Source: Synaphobranchus kaupii (lineage: Eukaryota; Chordata; Actinopteri; Anguilliformes; Synaphobranchidae). Taken from it: 64,000 nt of DNA. The DNA lies in contig CM056391.1 of assembly GCA_029718625.1 (NCBI GenBank), positions 25,670,141 through 25,734,140 of the forward strand. Reading direction: 5' to 3'. Positions 1-63,020 of this stretch are shown here, one piece after another. A program made the translations under genes and the position numbers. A model generated the notes under the pieces. That model was not told the origin of the DNA. It saw only the letters and a list, made by a program, of their open reading frames with translations, and did no database searches. Position 1 is the stretch's first letter. Each line of letters opens with the position of its first letter.

Positions 1-420
1 TAAATCTAGTCCCACCCCCCAATTCCCATAGAGATCCATTCAAATGCAGAGACGTTATAGTATCGCTTGTAAGAGTACCAGAAAATAAGATATCAAGAGT
101 CTTTTGATGTTGTTTGGTCACAGACATCAGGAAGTCATGATGGCATGCAAAGGATATGCCACCAAATGTTAAAAATTATTTCTTTATTATTCTACATTAT
201 GTTAAACTGTCCAATATTTTTGATGCCCAAAAATGGGGGGGGGAGACTATGTACAAAAGGTTCTATAATTTCTAAACGGTTCATCCGATATGGATGAATA
301 TACCCTCAAATTAAAGTTGACAGTCTGCACTTCAACCTCATTGTCATTGTACTCCTTTCAAACTCAAAGTGCTAGAGTACAGAGTCAAAATAACAACGAG
401 ACAACTGATCATTTTGCAGT
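1..420. mobile_element. Fragments of a Tc1/mariner-like non-autonomous element
   Basis: Bases 1 to about 170 are the reverse complement, with some divergence, of 53100-53280. Bases about 250-400 match 53840-53970 in the same orientation. Both parts belong to the element described at 53026-54017, so the window opens inside a rearranged or internally deleted copy. A G-run sits at about 236-243. No coding potential is seen. Family assignment rests on termini shared with the other copy. Confidence 0.65.
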
Positions 421-3400
421 GGTCTCAATTTTTTTTCCAGAGTTGTAAAGGATTTATCACGATCGTTCGCTTCATTGTGATTTGAAGTACACAATTTAGG
501 CCTCACATTTTGAGGACACATTTCAACTGTGGAGGGCGCTATACTTCCGCTCTGTGTGCTTCCCCCCTGTGCACGCCACGGCTGCAACCTCACGCACTGA
601 TTTATCGGGAGAGAAGGAAACAGTAGACAACGAGAGGAGAGGAGGACACGAAGCCCACGAATCGAGCCTGTACTCCTGGTGGAGCCGGGTTCTCTAAAAC
701 CGGATTTTAAAACGCAATACACAGAATAACTGTATTCATAGTTGCCCAGCACAGCTCGTATAAATGAAGTGGGAATTAATTTGTTTCGCCTGGGTGATAA
801 AAGCGCGTTGGTTCAAAGCAAGGAGTTTAAAGTTCTCCGCCCGGTCTCCTGAAGTCTAGCTAACGTTACTACCCTTCGGTAACCGCTAGGCTGGTGTGGT
901 GACGCGGCTCAACCGAGAAATCCATAAACATTTACAGCGGAGTCCCAAAAAAGAGGAAATACTGTTTGGGGATCAAGTTTTTTTCCACCATTGTCATTGA
1001 AAATGTGCCTTTGACCGCGAACGGTGGATTACTGGCGTATTTTGGTGGTCGTTTAACAAGAATATTGAACTTTTTTTGACGCTTGCTACCTAGCATTAGC
1101 AGGCTAACGTTAAACCTCATAGCTAACGTTAACAAACTAGCTAGCGGCTACACACTTGCCTTATTTTTTATCTGTGATATTATTTTATTGTTTAGCGCTA
1201 CATACATAGTAGATTTGGTAACAACCTATTTAATCTTATCATTATGTGCGGTTGTTTTTATTGCGGGAAACTAGCTAACTGGTGTTTTCATAAGATGTTG
1301 TAACGCTAGCTCGCTTAATGTTTTTATCCTTAGGAATATCTGGGAAACTAGCTAGCTAGCTGGGTAGCCAGCGACTGTTCGCTAGCACTAGCACAAGTCT
1401 CGGAATATTATCTTCCGCTGTGTGTTGATGGTGCGGCCTTTGGATTTTTTTCTTCATTCTGGATAATCTTTAGTGTTGTATTCGATCTATTTTTGTGGAT
1501 TACATATTTTTGGATGGCCTGGAGAACACATGACTGCACTTTAAACATTTTGTACCGTCGCATTTCGCTTGCTTGTTCGCAAGCTACAACCGCAAACCTG
1601 GTTAACTAACTAGCTAGCTAAATAGTTTGCTGGCTAGCGACATAGAAGGAAAAGGACTTCACATACTTGGCAGATAACGTATTTCCTCTGAACCTACAAA
1701 GTAAGAAATTAATTACATTTTTTATGAATATTGTGATAACGACGTAATTTTTGTATTTTTTACATACAATTTAAACAAAAACGTACCCTGTGTAATAAGA
1801 TGTTTAGCTAGCAAACGCTATTATTCATTTGGGATTATTGCTCTGACTGCCTGTTGTGTGAATTCGACACCTAATGTTCTATAAAAGTGTCATGGTCTTT
1901 CTGTATTAACGTTATGCGGATTTGGATTATATATGTACTGAATTATTCCGCTAACCAACTATTTGTTTGTTTATTTAGCGCAGCTCAGTCATAGACGTTT
2001 TGTCTACGAAGCTTTTGGGACTGTAATTGGGATTAAAGTAGGTAACTTAATTGCTTTGTTGGCAAACTGACGTTAGCTAGTTAACCTGCAAGGGCACTGA
2101 AGTAACTAGGTTAGCTACATTCATTAATACCTCGTTAGGATAATGGGTTAATTTACCACACGTTCGTATTTTGGTTATTTATTTTGGCAAAATAACATTC
2201 AGTACATAAAAACACAGAAATACACACATGGATAACAGCAATAAATTGCTGCATACATGAGCAACAAAAAACTGAAATAAATTTAGCCGAGGATGACACA
2301 AAAAGTTGTAAACTTATTTCCATTTTCCGCCCTAATCGTGACATTGTGGTCCTCATACAAATAAATACAAGACAACGCAGGAAGGAGATCACAGACAACA
2401 ATACACAAATTTGCAACAAAAATACATTTACTACAATTTGGAGTCTAATATTTAAAATTAATAAAAAAACAAACTCACTATTTTCTAATAAAACAAGCTG
2501 GTGAAACATAAAATCTTTCACCTTACTTTTAAAAACAAAGAATGACTAGAATGTATGCTCACAGGTAAACCACAATTCCACAATTTAACCTCAGATATAC
2601 TTCAATACGCGTCCGACGTGCCCCTGCAAACCTATAAAGAGTGACAACTGAGACTTCTCTTTTTGCTTTGCATGTCTGACGTCAGCTAGCTAACACTCGG
2701 CACAAGTTGACAATTCAATTGAGTCGTTGACGTCACTTTTAGTAGCTTGTGCAAATGGCATCACTGTTACCCAAATAATTATTTTACTGCACTCGAGAGA
2801 CGGCGCTAATCATAAATCCAGTTTAAAATTTTTTTTTTATTCCTCTGCAGTTGCCAACATATATGCTAAATAAGTCCGTTCACTATGCGAGAGTTTGTTT
2901 AAAGAACAAGGGCGTTTCTCCATTACAAGACGTCAAATTCTGTTTGCACACAGCTACTCTTGTAGGTTTTTTGCTTTTACGTTTGATACAGGAACCTTTT
3001 TCACAGAAGCTAGAACACGGGATGCCACACGGGACTGCGACATAGTTGCTGCAGTGTGAGGTTTTTTTTTTTATATATACCGTACAGCGTACAGGCTTAT
3101 GGGGATCGAGGTGTACTACCATCTGTCAGTTTGTCTCCAAAGCTGAATTTCTCTGTTAAACTCCATTGCTAAGCTTACCCATCTGACCTCAGTATAGACT
3201 GATGTATTTGCCTTGGTGAAATTAGGTTAAATTCGTAGCCATTATTTTTGTCTAGCCTTGGAGGATTTGGGGGTGTATATTGGGGCTGGGGGTGGGACAG
3301 GCTAGATGAAAGCTGTAAATGAGGCACATACCATTTTAAGTGGGTTTACGTTTATTGGTCAGTGAGCTGAAAACAATGGCATCTGATTGCAGTCCACATT

Positions 3401-3985
3401 AAACAAGTGCCTTTAGCGTTGAGGGGTTGTCCACAGCCTTCCATTTTCAAAATGGAAGAAGGAAGCAGGCCTCTGTCTGTGATTTCATAGGAGTGACAGA
3501 ACTGATGCATAGCAGTCAGATCTGCATCTGATTTGATGTGCTGCAGTCAAATCGTCTTAACGTAAATTTCACATCAAAAGCAATGATCTGCTAAGTGGCC
3601 TTGAAACAAAACACCAATAGGATAAAAGTTTGCTTTATGGACTGCAGCTAGTATGACCTGGAATAGAAGGTTCCATGCAAAGGACCCTCCCTTTCCATCC
3701 CCGATAAGGTTGTCAGGCAATTAAAAATCTTCCTTAAGTTATAGCTGAGCCCAGCAGGATTCTTTTTTTTCTGATTTTCTGTGTTGTTTCAGGAGGAAAA
3801 TCTTCAGGGTGAATTTATTTATTTTCCTCCGGAAGTAGTGCATTTCACTACTTATTCAATGCATTTTGAGCAAATATGGCCATGCTAATTCAAGCAGAAA
3901 GTACCACAGTGTTACAGGAGGTAAAAAGAAAAAAATCTATTTTGTCGGAAACTTTGAATTTGACATTTTTTTATTCGATTTCCAA
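421..3985. other. Upstream non-coding region, possible ppfia2 promoter side
   Basis: No convincing exon was found. The stretch 750-2110 is full of the words GCTAGC, TTAGC and AACGTTA, a composition often seen around fish promoters. A donor-like AAA|GTAAGA lies at 1701 and could end a non-coding first exon, but nothing else supports it. The real 5' UTR exon of ppfia2 could be here or outside the window. Small open frames in this stretch look like chance. Confidence 0.3.
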
Positions 3986-4080
3986 CTCAGTAGGGTTGTC
4001 GAGTTCTGGGAAAAGTCCCCTTTTTGAGGAATTCTGAGGTTATTTTGGACATTTTAGGTAATTTTTGGAATGTAATACTG

Positions 4081-4728
4081 TTAAAGGGTAACTACACCCT
4101 AGATCACTTTTTTTTTTGTTGCTGTAAACGTGTTTGTATGGCTACCTTATAATGAAACTTATTCCATTCCGTTATTTCAACAATTCTGAAATAATAACAT
4201 GCATCTGGAGAAACTGGTAGAAAAGTGTCTTTGTGCTGCCCCTAACGGTTGACATTTCCTTTCTGTTGCCCGCTCTGGCCCTGCCCTAATCGTGACATCT
4301 GAGTACCTATTTCTTCTTACTACTACGTCATATAGATAATTGTTGTCGCCCAAAACGGAAACAGCCGGCACCTGATTGGTTAGACCTGCTACATTACTTT
4401 CGTTTCATCTCCACATTTTTAAACCGGAACAACGTTGCATCCTGTTCATAAACTCTCTTATTCCACTAAAATATGTCCATTAAAATAGGTGAGAAATGGG
4501 CCATGCGGTCGCTGAATCTTGATTCATATTTGATGTGCAACATCTAGTTTGACAGTTTGCTCCGAGTTATACGAAATAATTTGTACAATCCTACGTTATT
4601 TTATGCAAATGACGATGGACACAGCTCCTCCGCCCCCACCCCTCTCCCTCGCTTACCCCACAAAGTTTTTTTCAAAATTGTTTTGTGGGCGGAGACAGGC
4701 TGTAACAGTGGGGTTAGTTACCCTTTAA
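4081..4728. mobile_element. TTAA-flanked MITE inserted in the left inverted arm
   Basis: The element starts TTAAAGGGTAACTA and ends TAGTTACCCTTTAA, giving short inverted termini inside TTAA target duplications (4081-4084 and 4725-4728), about 648 bp overall. The matching position in the inverted right arm (8448-8451) carries a single TTAA and no insert. That empty site confirms both boundaries and the TTAA duplication, which is the piggyBac superfamily signature. There is no transposase frame, so it is non-autonomous. Confidence 0.75.
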
Positions 4729-5289
4729 CAATACTTTTCATAAATCGTAAGTATGTCTTTGTTTTTTTAGTTTTTTTAAATGTATTGGGCCTATTTTAGG
4801 GGTCACTGCAAATACTTTGCACACATTGTTAGGGGGAAAATCATGGGTTTTAAGAAATGTCAACAAACATAGCGTTAGTTTACCACAATGTGAACACATT
4901 TATTTGCATGCTTTGTTTTTTTCAAATGCCGTTTGTTTAAAAAATATACTTAGTTATTTCCTTTCATCTAAGATGGAAAATTAGATATGCCTATGTATTA
5001 GGAATAACTTAATATTTTGACTAATATAAGGTTAAACTAAATATTTTGACTAATATAAGGTTAAACTAAATATTTTGATTTGTTTGAATTTGAACCACAG
5101 CTAGCTTCATCTTCATCAAGAGACTGAAGAATCAGGACAAACCTCCTCAGGTTCAGTTTGTGTGGTGTCATCTTTGATGGGCTCAGAGAGTTTCAAGTTT
5201 GACCAAATAGCCATCAGTTTCTGAACTATTTTGCAAGCAAAAATTAAATATGATGGCTTTATTTAAGTGTATGTTAATTTGTCCAATTA

Positions 5290-5489
5290 TATTTAGTCCC
5301 CCGGCTATGTATAGAAAGGGCTACAATTGCTACACGGTTCACCTGATATGGATGTAAACACCCGAAAATGTATGCTGAAAGTTTGCACTTTAACCTCATA
5401 GTCACTGTTCTATTTAAAATCCAATGTGCTGGAGTACAGAGCTAAAACAACAAAAATTGTGTCGCTGTGCAAATACTTAGACTGCACTG
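5290..5489 (+). mobile_element. Tc1/mariner-like terminal fragment
   Basis: This stretch matches the terminal segments at about 250-400 and 53840-54010: an ACGGTTCA..GATATGGATG block, a CACTTTAACCTCAT block and a GTGCTGGAGTACAGAG block in the same order. It lies directly before the Tc1 body. Confidence 0.5.
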
Positions 5490-6720
5490 TATAAACTGCC
5501 CTCCATAATGTTTGAGACAGACATTTTGTTTTCTTGATTTGGCTCTGTTCGCCACAATTTTAGATTTGTAATAAAAAATTAGCATGCGTTTAAAGTTCAG
5601 ATTCTCAGCTCTTATTAAAGGTATGTTTTATAGATTTTCTTTTCACCATGTAGAAATTACAGCACTTTATACATAGACCCCCCCCTTATTCTATTGCTTC
5701 CTTAGTGCAGGTATAAGAGAGCTTTCAGTATCTAGTCTTGATTCTAGGCTTTTGATTGACTTTGGAGTCTGCTATTGGCATTTCTGAACATGAGGAACGG
5801 AGTTGTGTCTATAAAAGCCAAGGGAGCCATTATGAGGCTGAGAAATATGGGGGGAAAAAAAACAAAAACCTTAGGCTTACCAAAATTAGTTTGGAACATC
5901 ATTAAGATGAAAGAGAGCACTGGTGAGCTCATTATTCGCAAGGCCTGGTAGGTCAAGGAAGACCTCTTCAGTTGATGACGGAAGAATTCTCACCATAATG
6001 AAGGAAAAACCCCCAAACGCATGTCCGACAGGTCAGAAACACTCTTCAGAAGACAGGCGTGGATGTGTCAGTGATTAGTACTGTCCACAGAATACTTCAC
6101 AAACAGAACTACAGACAGGCTACACTGCAAGAGGGAAACTACTAGTTAGCCGCAAAAACAGAATGACCAGGTTACAGTTCGCTAAGAAATGCCTAAAAGA
6201 GCCTGCATAGTTCTGTAAAAAGGTCTTGTGGACAGATGAGACTCAAATTTATTTGTATCAGAGTGATGGTATGAGCAAAGTGTGGAGGGCAAAAGGAACC
6301 GCGCGAGATTCAAAGCATTACCACCTCATCTGTGAAACGTGGTGGGGGTGTTATGGTTTGGGAATGTATGTGCTGCAAGAGGTACTGCAACATTTGTCTT
6401 CATTGATGATGTAACTGCTGATGGCTGCAGCAGAATTCTGAAGTGTACAGAAATATCTTCACTGCTCAAGTTCAAGCGAACGCCTCCAAACTCATTGGAC
6501 CTCACCTCACCCTATAGCAAGACAGTGATTACAAAGACGCTGCTAAAGCAACAAACGAGTTTTCCAAAGCCAAAAACTGGAAAATTCTTGACTCGCTAAG
6601 TCAGTCACCCATTCTGAATCCAATCGATCATGCGTTTCATATACTGAAGGCAACTAGACCAGAAACGAACAGGAGCCTAAGATGACAGCAGTACAGGCCT
6701 GGCAGAGCATCACTGCTCAA
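5490..6720 (+). pseudogene. Decayed Tc1-like transposase
   Basis: The 5' part carries the fish Tc1 word CCTCCATAATGTTTGAGACA. Tc1 transposase peptides are then readable in several broken frames: a region around 5790-6060 resembling the N-terminal paired-like domain, WTDET at about 6231-6245 (first catalytic Asp region), FIDDVTADG at about 6402-6428, and an NPIDHAF-like block near 6620, where a Glu is expected and Asp is read. Many frameshifts and stops exclude function. It sits inside the inverted-arm complex. Confidence 0.7.
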
Positions 6721-7183
6721 CTTCTTTCAACGGTCACGGTATTCTCACGGACTCACTCTCTCACTGTGCATGCTCCGTCCCGGACTCAGACCCATACCAT
6801 GGAGAAGAGCACCTTTGAGCACCCGGGCTTATTCGTTAACCCGACCCTGGTGCCTGTGCTCCAACAGTAGATGTGGCTGGGACTACTCTGGCTGCCTCTG
6901 CTGGATCGAGTGCCACAAGCACTACTGGTAGATTTGAAAATGTTATTCCCAACATTGCCAGTCGTGTTAGGCTTGCATTATTGTAGAACACTGATATTAA
7001 CCAACTAGCTACCTAACTAAAGTGACAGAAATAGCGACCACAGAGAGATGATAGCTGTGACAGTGATGGCAAATCTGTTAAGTGCTGGTCAACTTGAGTC
7101 AACTTCATGACACATTCTGAATTAATTCAGCATGTTAGTAAGCTAGTAGCAACACAATGCTTACCTTGCCTTCCTGTTTTTGT

Positions 7184-7280
7184 GTTGATGTGACTTGAGA
7201 TGCTCCAGCAGTGGTGTGTCACCTGAGGTAGTCACTAAGTTCTGACAAACCTTACAAAATAACACTCCCCACATCCTCAT
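7184..7280 (-). pseudogene. BED zinc finger fragment of a hAT-type transposase
   Basis: On the minus strand this reads a 32-residue open stretch containing VLFCKVCQNL and then TSGDTPLLEHLKSHQ. The C-x2-C ... H-x4-H arrangement is that of a BED finger, found at the N-terminus of hAT transposases and ZBED proteins. No long continuation is visible, so it is a remnant. Confidence 0.55.
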
Positions 7281-8766
7281 AAAAGTCATTGTGGAATAAA
7301 TTTTCCCTGTCCTTTGCCGCAGTCATCGTAGAGAAATGACGCCGCCTTAACAATCAGATTTTTGAATTGTTTTCTGCCACATTTTAAATGACAAACTAGC
7401 TGTCTCTCTCAACGACGCACAAACTCAAGAGGGGGCGAGGTTGTGAATGTCCTTGCATAGGGTTGCAAATGGGGGGGATTTTCAGTAATTTTCCATTCAC
7501 TGTAATAATTCCATTCTTAAAGCTAATAAAACACAGAAGGTTGAAGAAAACGATAAACAAACAAAATGTGCTGAACAGGCCCAGGTCCTTTCTGTAGAGA
7601 AATGCCATTCCACGGCACCTTAATGCACAGCACCTTAATCTAGATAAAGGGAAAGTTCTGTGGAGTGCTGATGCCATCTGGGAGGCAGCCAAACGCATCA
7701 AGGCATCAACCTAGTGGAATTGATTGAGGAGATTCTTCAGTCTCTTTCTGAAGATGAAGCTAGCTGTGGTTCAGATAAATAATTACCCAAAGTCAGGCAA
7801 GTCAAGTTAAAATATTTTTGTTTAACCTTATATTAGTCAAAATATGAAGTTATTCTAATACATAGGCATATCTAATTTTCCATCTTAGATGAAAGGAAAT
7901 AACTAAGTATATTTTAGAATTTATGTTTTTTGTTAAACTGCATTTGAAAAAAACAAAACATGCAAATAAATGTGTTCACATTGTGTAAACCAACCTTATG
8001 TTTGTTGACATTTCTGAGGATGAAGTTTACCTGTGGTTGAGATAAATAATTAGCCATAGTCAAGCAAGTCATTGACTGTGAAGTTAATTTTTGTTTAAGC
8101 TTTCTTCAGTAAAAGGATTAAATTATTCCTAATACGTATTGGGAATAACTTAATCTTTTGACTAAAATAAGGTTAGATAAGGCTATTTAATTTCCTGTCT
8201 TAGATGGAAGGAAATGACTAAGATATATTTTTGCACTCATGTTTCCTTATTTAATATGCTTTTTGTTAAACAAACTGCATTAAAAAGCATACCAATGAAT
8301 GTGTTCACATTGTGGGTAAATCAACATGTTTGACATTTCTTAAAACCCATGGTTTTCTCCCTATCAATTTATGCAAAGTATTTGCAGTGACGCCTCAAAT
8401 AGGCCCAATACATGCAAAACCAAAGATAGGCGATTTATGAAAAAATGTTAACATTATACATTTCCAAAATTACCTCAATTTCTGAAAAGGGGAAATTTTC
8501 CAAGAACTGTACAACCCTTTGTCGTGCGACATTCCAGGTTTTATTACTGGCTGGTTAGCCTAACGAGTTGCCTGTTTGAGCCTTCCTCCCAGTTCACTCG
8601 CCACTACCTTGTAAGACACACCTATAATTGCTCAGACGGCTATACTCTGGGAGTGCTATTTAAATCCCTTCATACATCTGAGTTGTGGTTTGGGCCATTG
8701 CATAATGGATTGCTTGTGGTGACCCCACCAGTCTAAAGTCTCTCCTCTGATCTTCTTGCTCCCCAG

Positions 8767-59880
<51,114 letters not shown>

Positions 59881-61700
59881 CCCTCCTCTTGGTAAGTGCA
59901 AATTCAGTTCAGGCAGGCCGTTGAAAGACGAGAAACCACTCCGTGCTCTCGCCGAATCTGACGAAAATCCCCTACGTAATTCGGTTTAATCGGTTTCACT
60001 CGCCATGTTTTGTTTGTGTTACTGTGAAGCACTAACAAGTGAAGTGTCAATTGTGCATCAATAACTAAGTTTATTGCAACTAACTCTTAGTGAAATTACG
60101 TGTATTTACATAATTTATGCATGTGTGCTGTCTGGTTGGAGTGGCTCCGCAGCGTGGTTAACCAGAAGGCCTACTGCAAAATACTATTTATTTCTCTAAT
60201 AATGTTTTCTGCTTCTGTTTTTCTCCAGTTTATCCACATTACTTCTATAGGTGATTATGCACCATACATCCAGCTGAAGACATCAGCATTCAGTGAATCA
60301 GGATGGAAACTTGGCCATTTGAGGACACTAAATATTTAATTACAGAGAATAATATCGCTGGTCTCTTCAGTACCTTAGAGAACATATTTTAGATTATCGT
60401 ATTTGTTTATTATATTTATGAACGTATGGGACATTTCATTTATATAGACTTAATATGTATTGTTTTCCCGTTTTTTTTTTTTTTTCTCCCCATTCTCAAT
60501 CTTTGTTTCCTCCTCGCTACTTCTCCTGTGCCCTTATCGAATGCAAAACACTATCAGATGTAAGTGAATGTATTACGCATCTGAAGTTTGTATATTTATC
60601 TACAAGCATTAATCTTTTTATACTGCAGATCTTGTATTGACCACAGATGTTCGTTTTTATTAATGGAATTTAATCTAAAGTGACTTTGTGCTTTAACACA
60701 AACTTTAAAATCTTTCAGATTTATACTTCATTATATAGCTCTTGATTTTTAAAGTTCAGCTTGAAGGTCAATCATTAGTAGTTTCTGTAAACCAGCGGAC
60801 TGGCAAATTTCTGTTAAGTGACATTGCGTAACATCGCACTCGAACGTGCTGGAGACATTGAGGTTCATGGTCGTGAATGAAATGGAGCATAATCACGGGG
60901 TTACCGTGGCCCCAATGTTCAACACAAACCTCTGCAGGTCTACATGTCTTTTTAAAATTGTGATACCAAAACTTTTCAGGAAGCCATAAGCACTATGAAG
61001 GCGGAGACTTGTTTAGGCTGAATTGTTTGGCTGCCAGGTACTCTGACAATAAATGATGTGGTGGCCACAGGAGCCAGAACACTGCAGTTCTCCTTCTTCC
61101 TCGTTGGAAACGCTTGCGGTGAGACGCTAATGCCGTGGCTTTGTTTGATAAAGGACCAATTCCACTGTGGCCTCATTTCCTACGGTGAGCCGGAAGACAG
61201 CAGCACAATTCCTTCAAGAACCTTTGAACACATTGTATTATGTCTTTTAATTAAGCCTTATTTTTATCATGTTTGTTTTTATTTATTCTGTGTTGTCTGT
61301 CAGTATTTGTATAGCAGTTGCCATTTATTCATATCATCGTGACTTCTGGTCCATTTCTGAATATGTTGCTCCGTTGACATTAAACACAGGTTTCTCAGTA
61401 TTTACATGGGTTTATAATGTTGAGAAATCTAAGACTCATGTAAGCTTGGAAGTGGTTTTCTTCATGTGCATACAATAGCCCTTTATCTCTTTGTGATTTA
61501 GATATTTTTGTTGTGGAAATTCTGATCATATCACTGTCTTTTTGTAATTGTCTTCAGTTTATCATTTAAAATTTCATCAACTTGTAACAAAAATTATGTA
61601 CATTTGAACTATGTTTATCACAGTATTATTTATTGCTGACTTTCAATATAATACTGAACTTGTTTTCCACTGCCAATAAAAAGACTAAGTCTTGGTTTTA
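59881..61700 (+). other. ppfia2: ppfia2 3' UTR
   Basis: About 1.8 kb, AT-rich, no long conserved frame. AATAAA occurs at 61048-61053 and at 61675-61680; the latter is followed by a T-rich stretch (TTGTGAGGCGATCTTTTTTT), a likely main cleavage region. The 3' end is inferred from these signals only. Confidence 0.6.
61675..61680 (+). terminator. ppfia2: Polyadenylation signal AATAAA
   Basis: CCAATAAAAAGAC with T/GT-rich sequence 30-60 bases downstream. It is the last good signal after the stop codon before the intergenic region. Confidence 0.65.
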
Positions 61701-62780
61701 AAAAAATTATTGTGAGGCGATCTTTTTTTAATTCTCCTATAGGCCAGTAATCTGGTTTAAAATGAGGCAGTAGGACATTTTAACTGCACACTTTCAAACC
61801 ATGAACAAGCTTCTGGTGGTTTGGCATACATGGTATAAAATGAAAAGTAAAACATTTGAAGACATATTGGCTGTGCTTGTGGCAGCTGCCCACCAGCTCT
61901 GCATGGCGTTGCATAATTGGCCATAGGGTCGACCAGAGAGGGAGGAATTTTAGTTAGCAAGGCCTGTCCAGTCTGTTTAAGCAAGCTGTGAAATGTCCTC
62001 CTTAAACTCGTAAATTGGAGTGGAATAATCAGTTTTGGGCACTGCATGTTTTGGAAGAAAGTACACACTAATTGACCGTTTGTAGTAATGAGCACCAAGT
62101 ATGTGGTATTCCAAACTGAGAAAATATGTAAAATTAACAAAATACATTTGAAATCGGAGTATGCATGCAGCTAGGTTTGTTCATGCCAGCAAGAGCCAAC
62201 TAAATGCTTACTGACCCACCGGAAAGACTCCGTGGCCATCTCATTCTCAACAATTTTCTCACTGGTTACAGGTGAAGTTGACACCTGCGCTATCGGACCT
62301 CATTCATGTGCACCACCTTTGCATGTTCCTGCCCTGATTGGTTAAAGGTGAAAAAGCTTGCACTATTAAAAAGCACCATTTATTTATTATCGATATCCAA
62401 TAACATTTCATAAAAATTATACATGCTTCAGTTTTCCCAGACAGGGCGTAATTATAGAAGTTTTCCCTCAGCGCACTTGACAGCTCCATCATGTCTACAT
62501 TAATGGTGGTGCCCTACTTTAAGCTCCGTGAGCAGGAAGCTATTAAGGACACTGACACCAGCCCGAGTTCAGATACGCCATTGAATTTATACTTTATAAT
62601 TTTTATTTTAAAAAAAATAATACTTTCACTTGCCTAATTAAGGATTTTGGTCATACAATTAGAATAAACTCCTGATTGCTGCCCTCGGCGACAGTTAGAG
62701 GATGACGTTTATGTCAAAAGCGAATAATAATGATGAAGAATCACGATTCCATGACCATTCTACAAAAAGATAATTAGAAC
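61701..62780. other. Intergenic, no supported feature
   Basis: Only chance open frames; no conserved exon or clear repeat recognised on either strand. Confidence 0.6.
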
Positions 62781-63020
62781 GGCTGCTTACACCCGGAAGT
62801 TGGATATTGGGAGATCCGGAAGAGTTGTGAGGAATACATGCGGTGGGTCAACACAGCATCAGTACCCGTGTTCAGTAAACTGGTTTGGTGGTGGTAGGCT
62901 ACAGACAGTTAACGTTGCATTGCTACAGATTCATTCAAAGACCAGCTCTGTTGGCGCGAAGATATTATTTGTATGTTAAACGAACGGAAAGATTAGGGTA
63001 TCGGCGGATAACGTAAGTGT
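62781..63020 (+). promoter_or_regulatory. Possible promoter and non-coding first exon of the next gene
   Basis: ACCCGGAAGT and GATCCGGAAGAG at 62790-62825 resemble ETS-factor sites of housekeeping promoters. A strong donor AAC|GTAAGT follows at 63013. From 63100 to 63750 the words GCTAGC and AACGTTA are dense, as in 750-2110. No coding exon follows in the window, so the gene is unidentified. Confidence 0.35.

Larger units (their letters stand above)
3986..8520. mobile_element. Large inverted-arm transposon complex (hAT-like) with nested insertions
   Basis: Two inverted arms flank a 2.6-kb interior. The left arm is about 3990-4080 plus 4729-5135, and the right arm is about 7729-8518. They match as reverse complements over several hundred bases with scattered differences; 8000-8340 also holds an internal duplication of right-arm sequence. 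The interior contains a decayed Tc1 element (about 5490-6720) and a minus-strand BED zinc-finger-like peptide (7184-7280), typical of hAT transposases. The left arm is interrupted by a TTAA-flanked MITE (4081-4728) absent from the right arm. The assignment to hAT rests only on the BED-like fragment. Confidence 0.55.
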
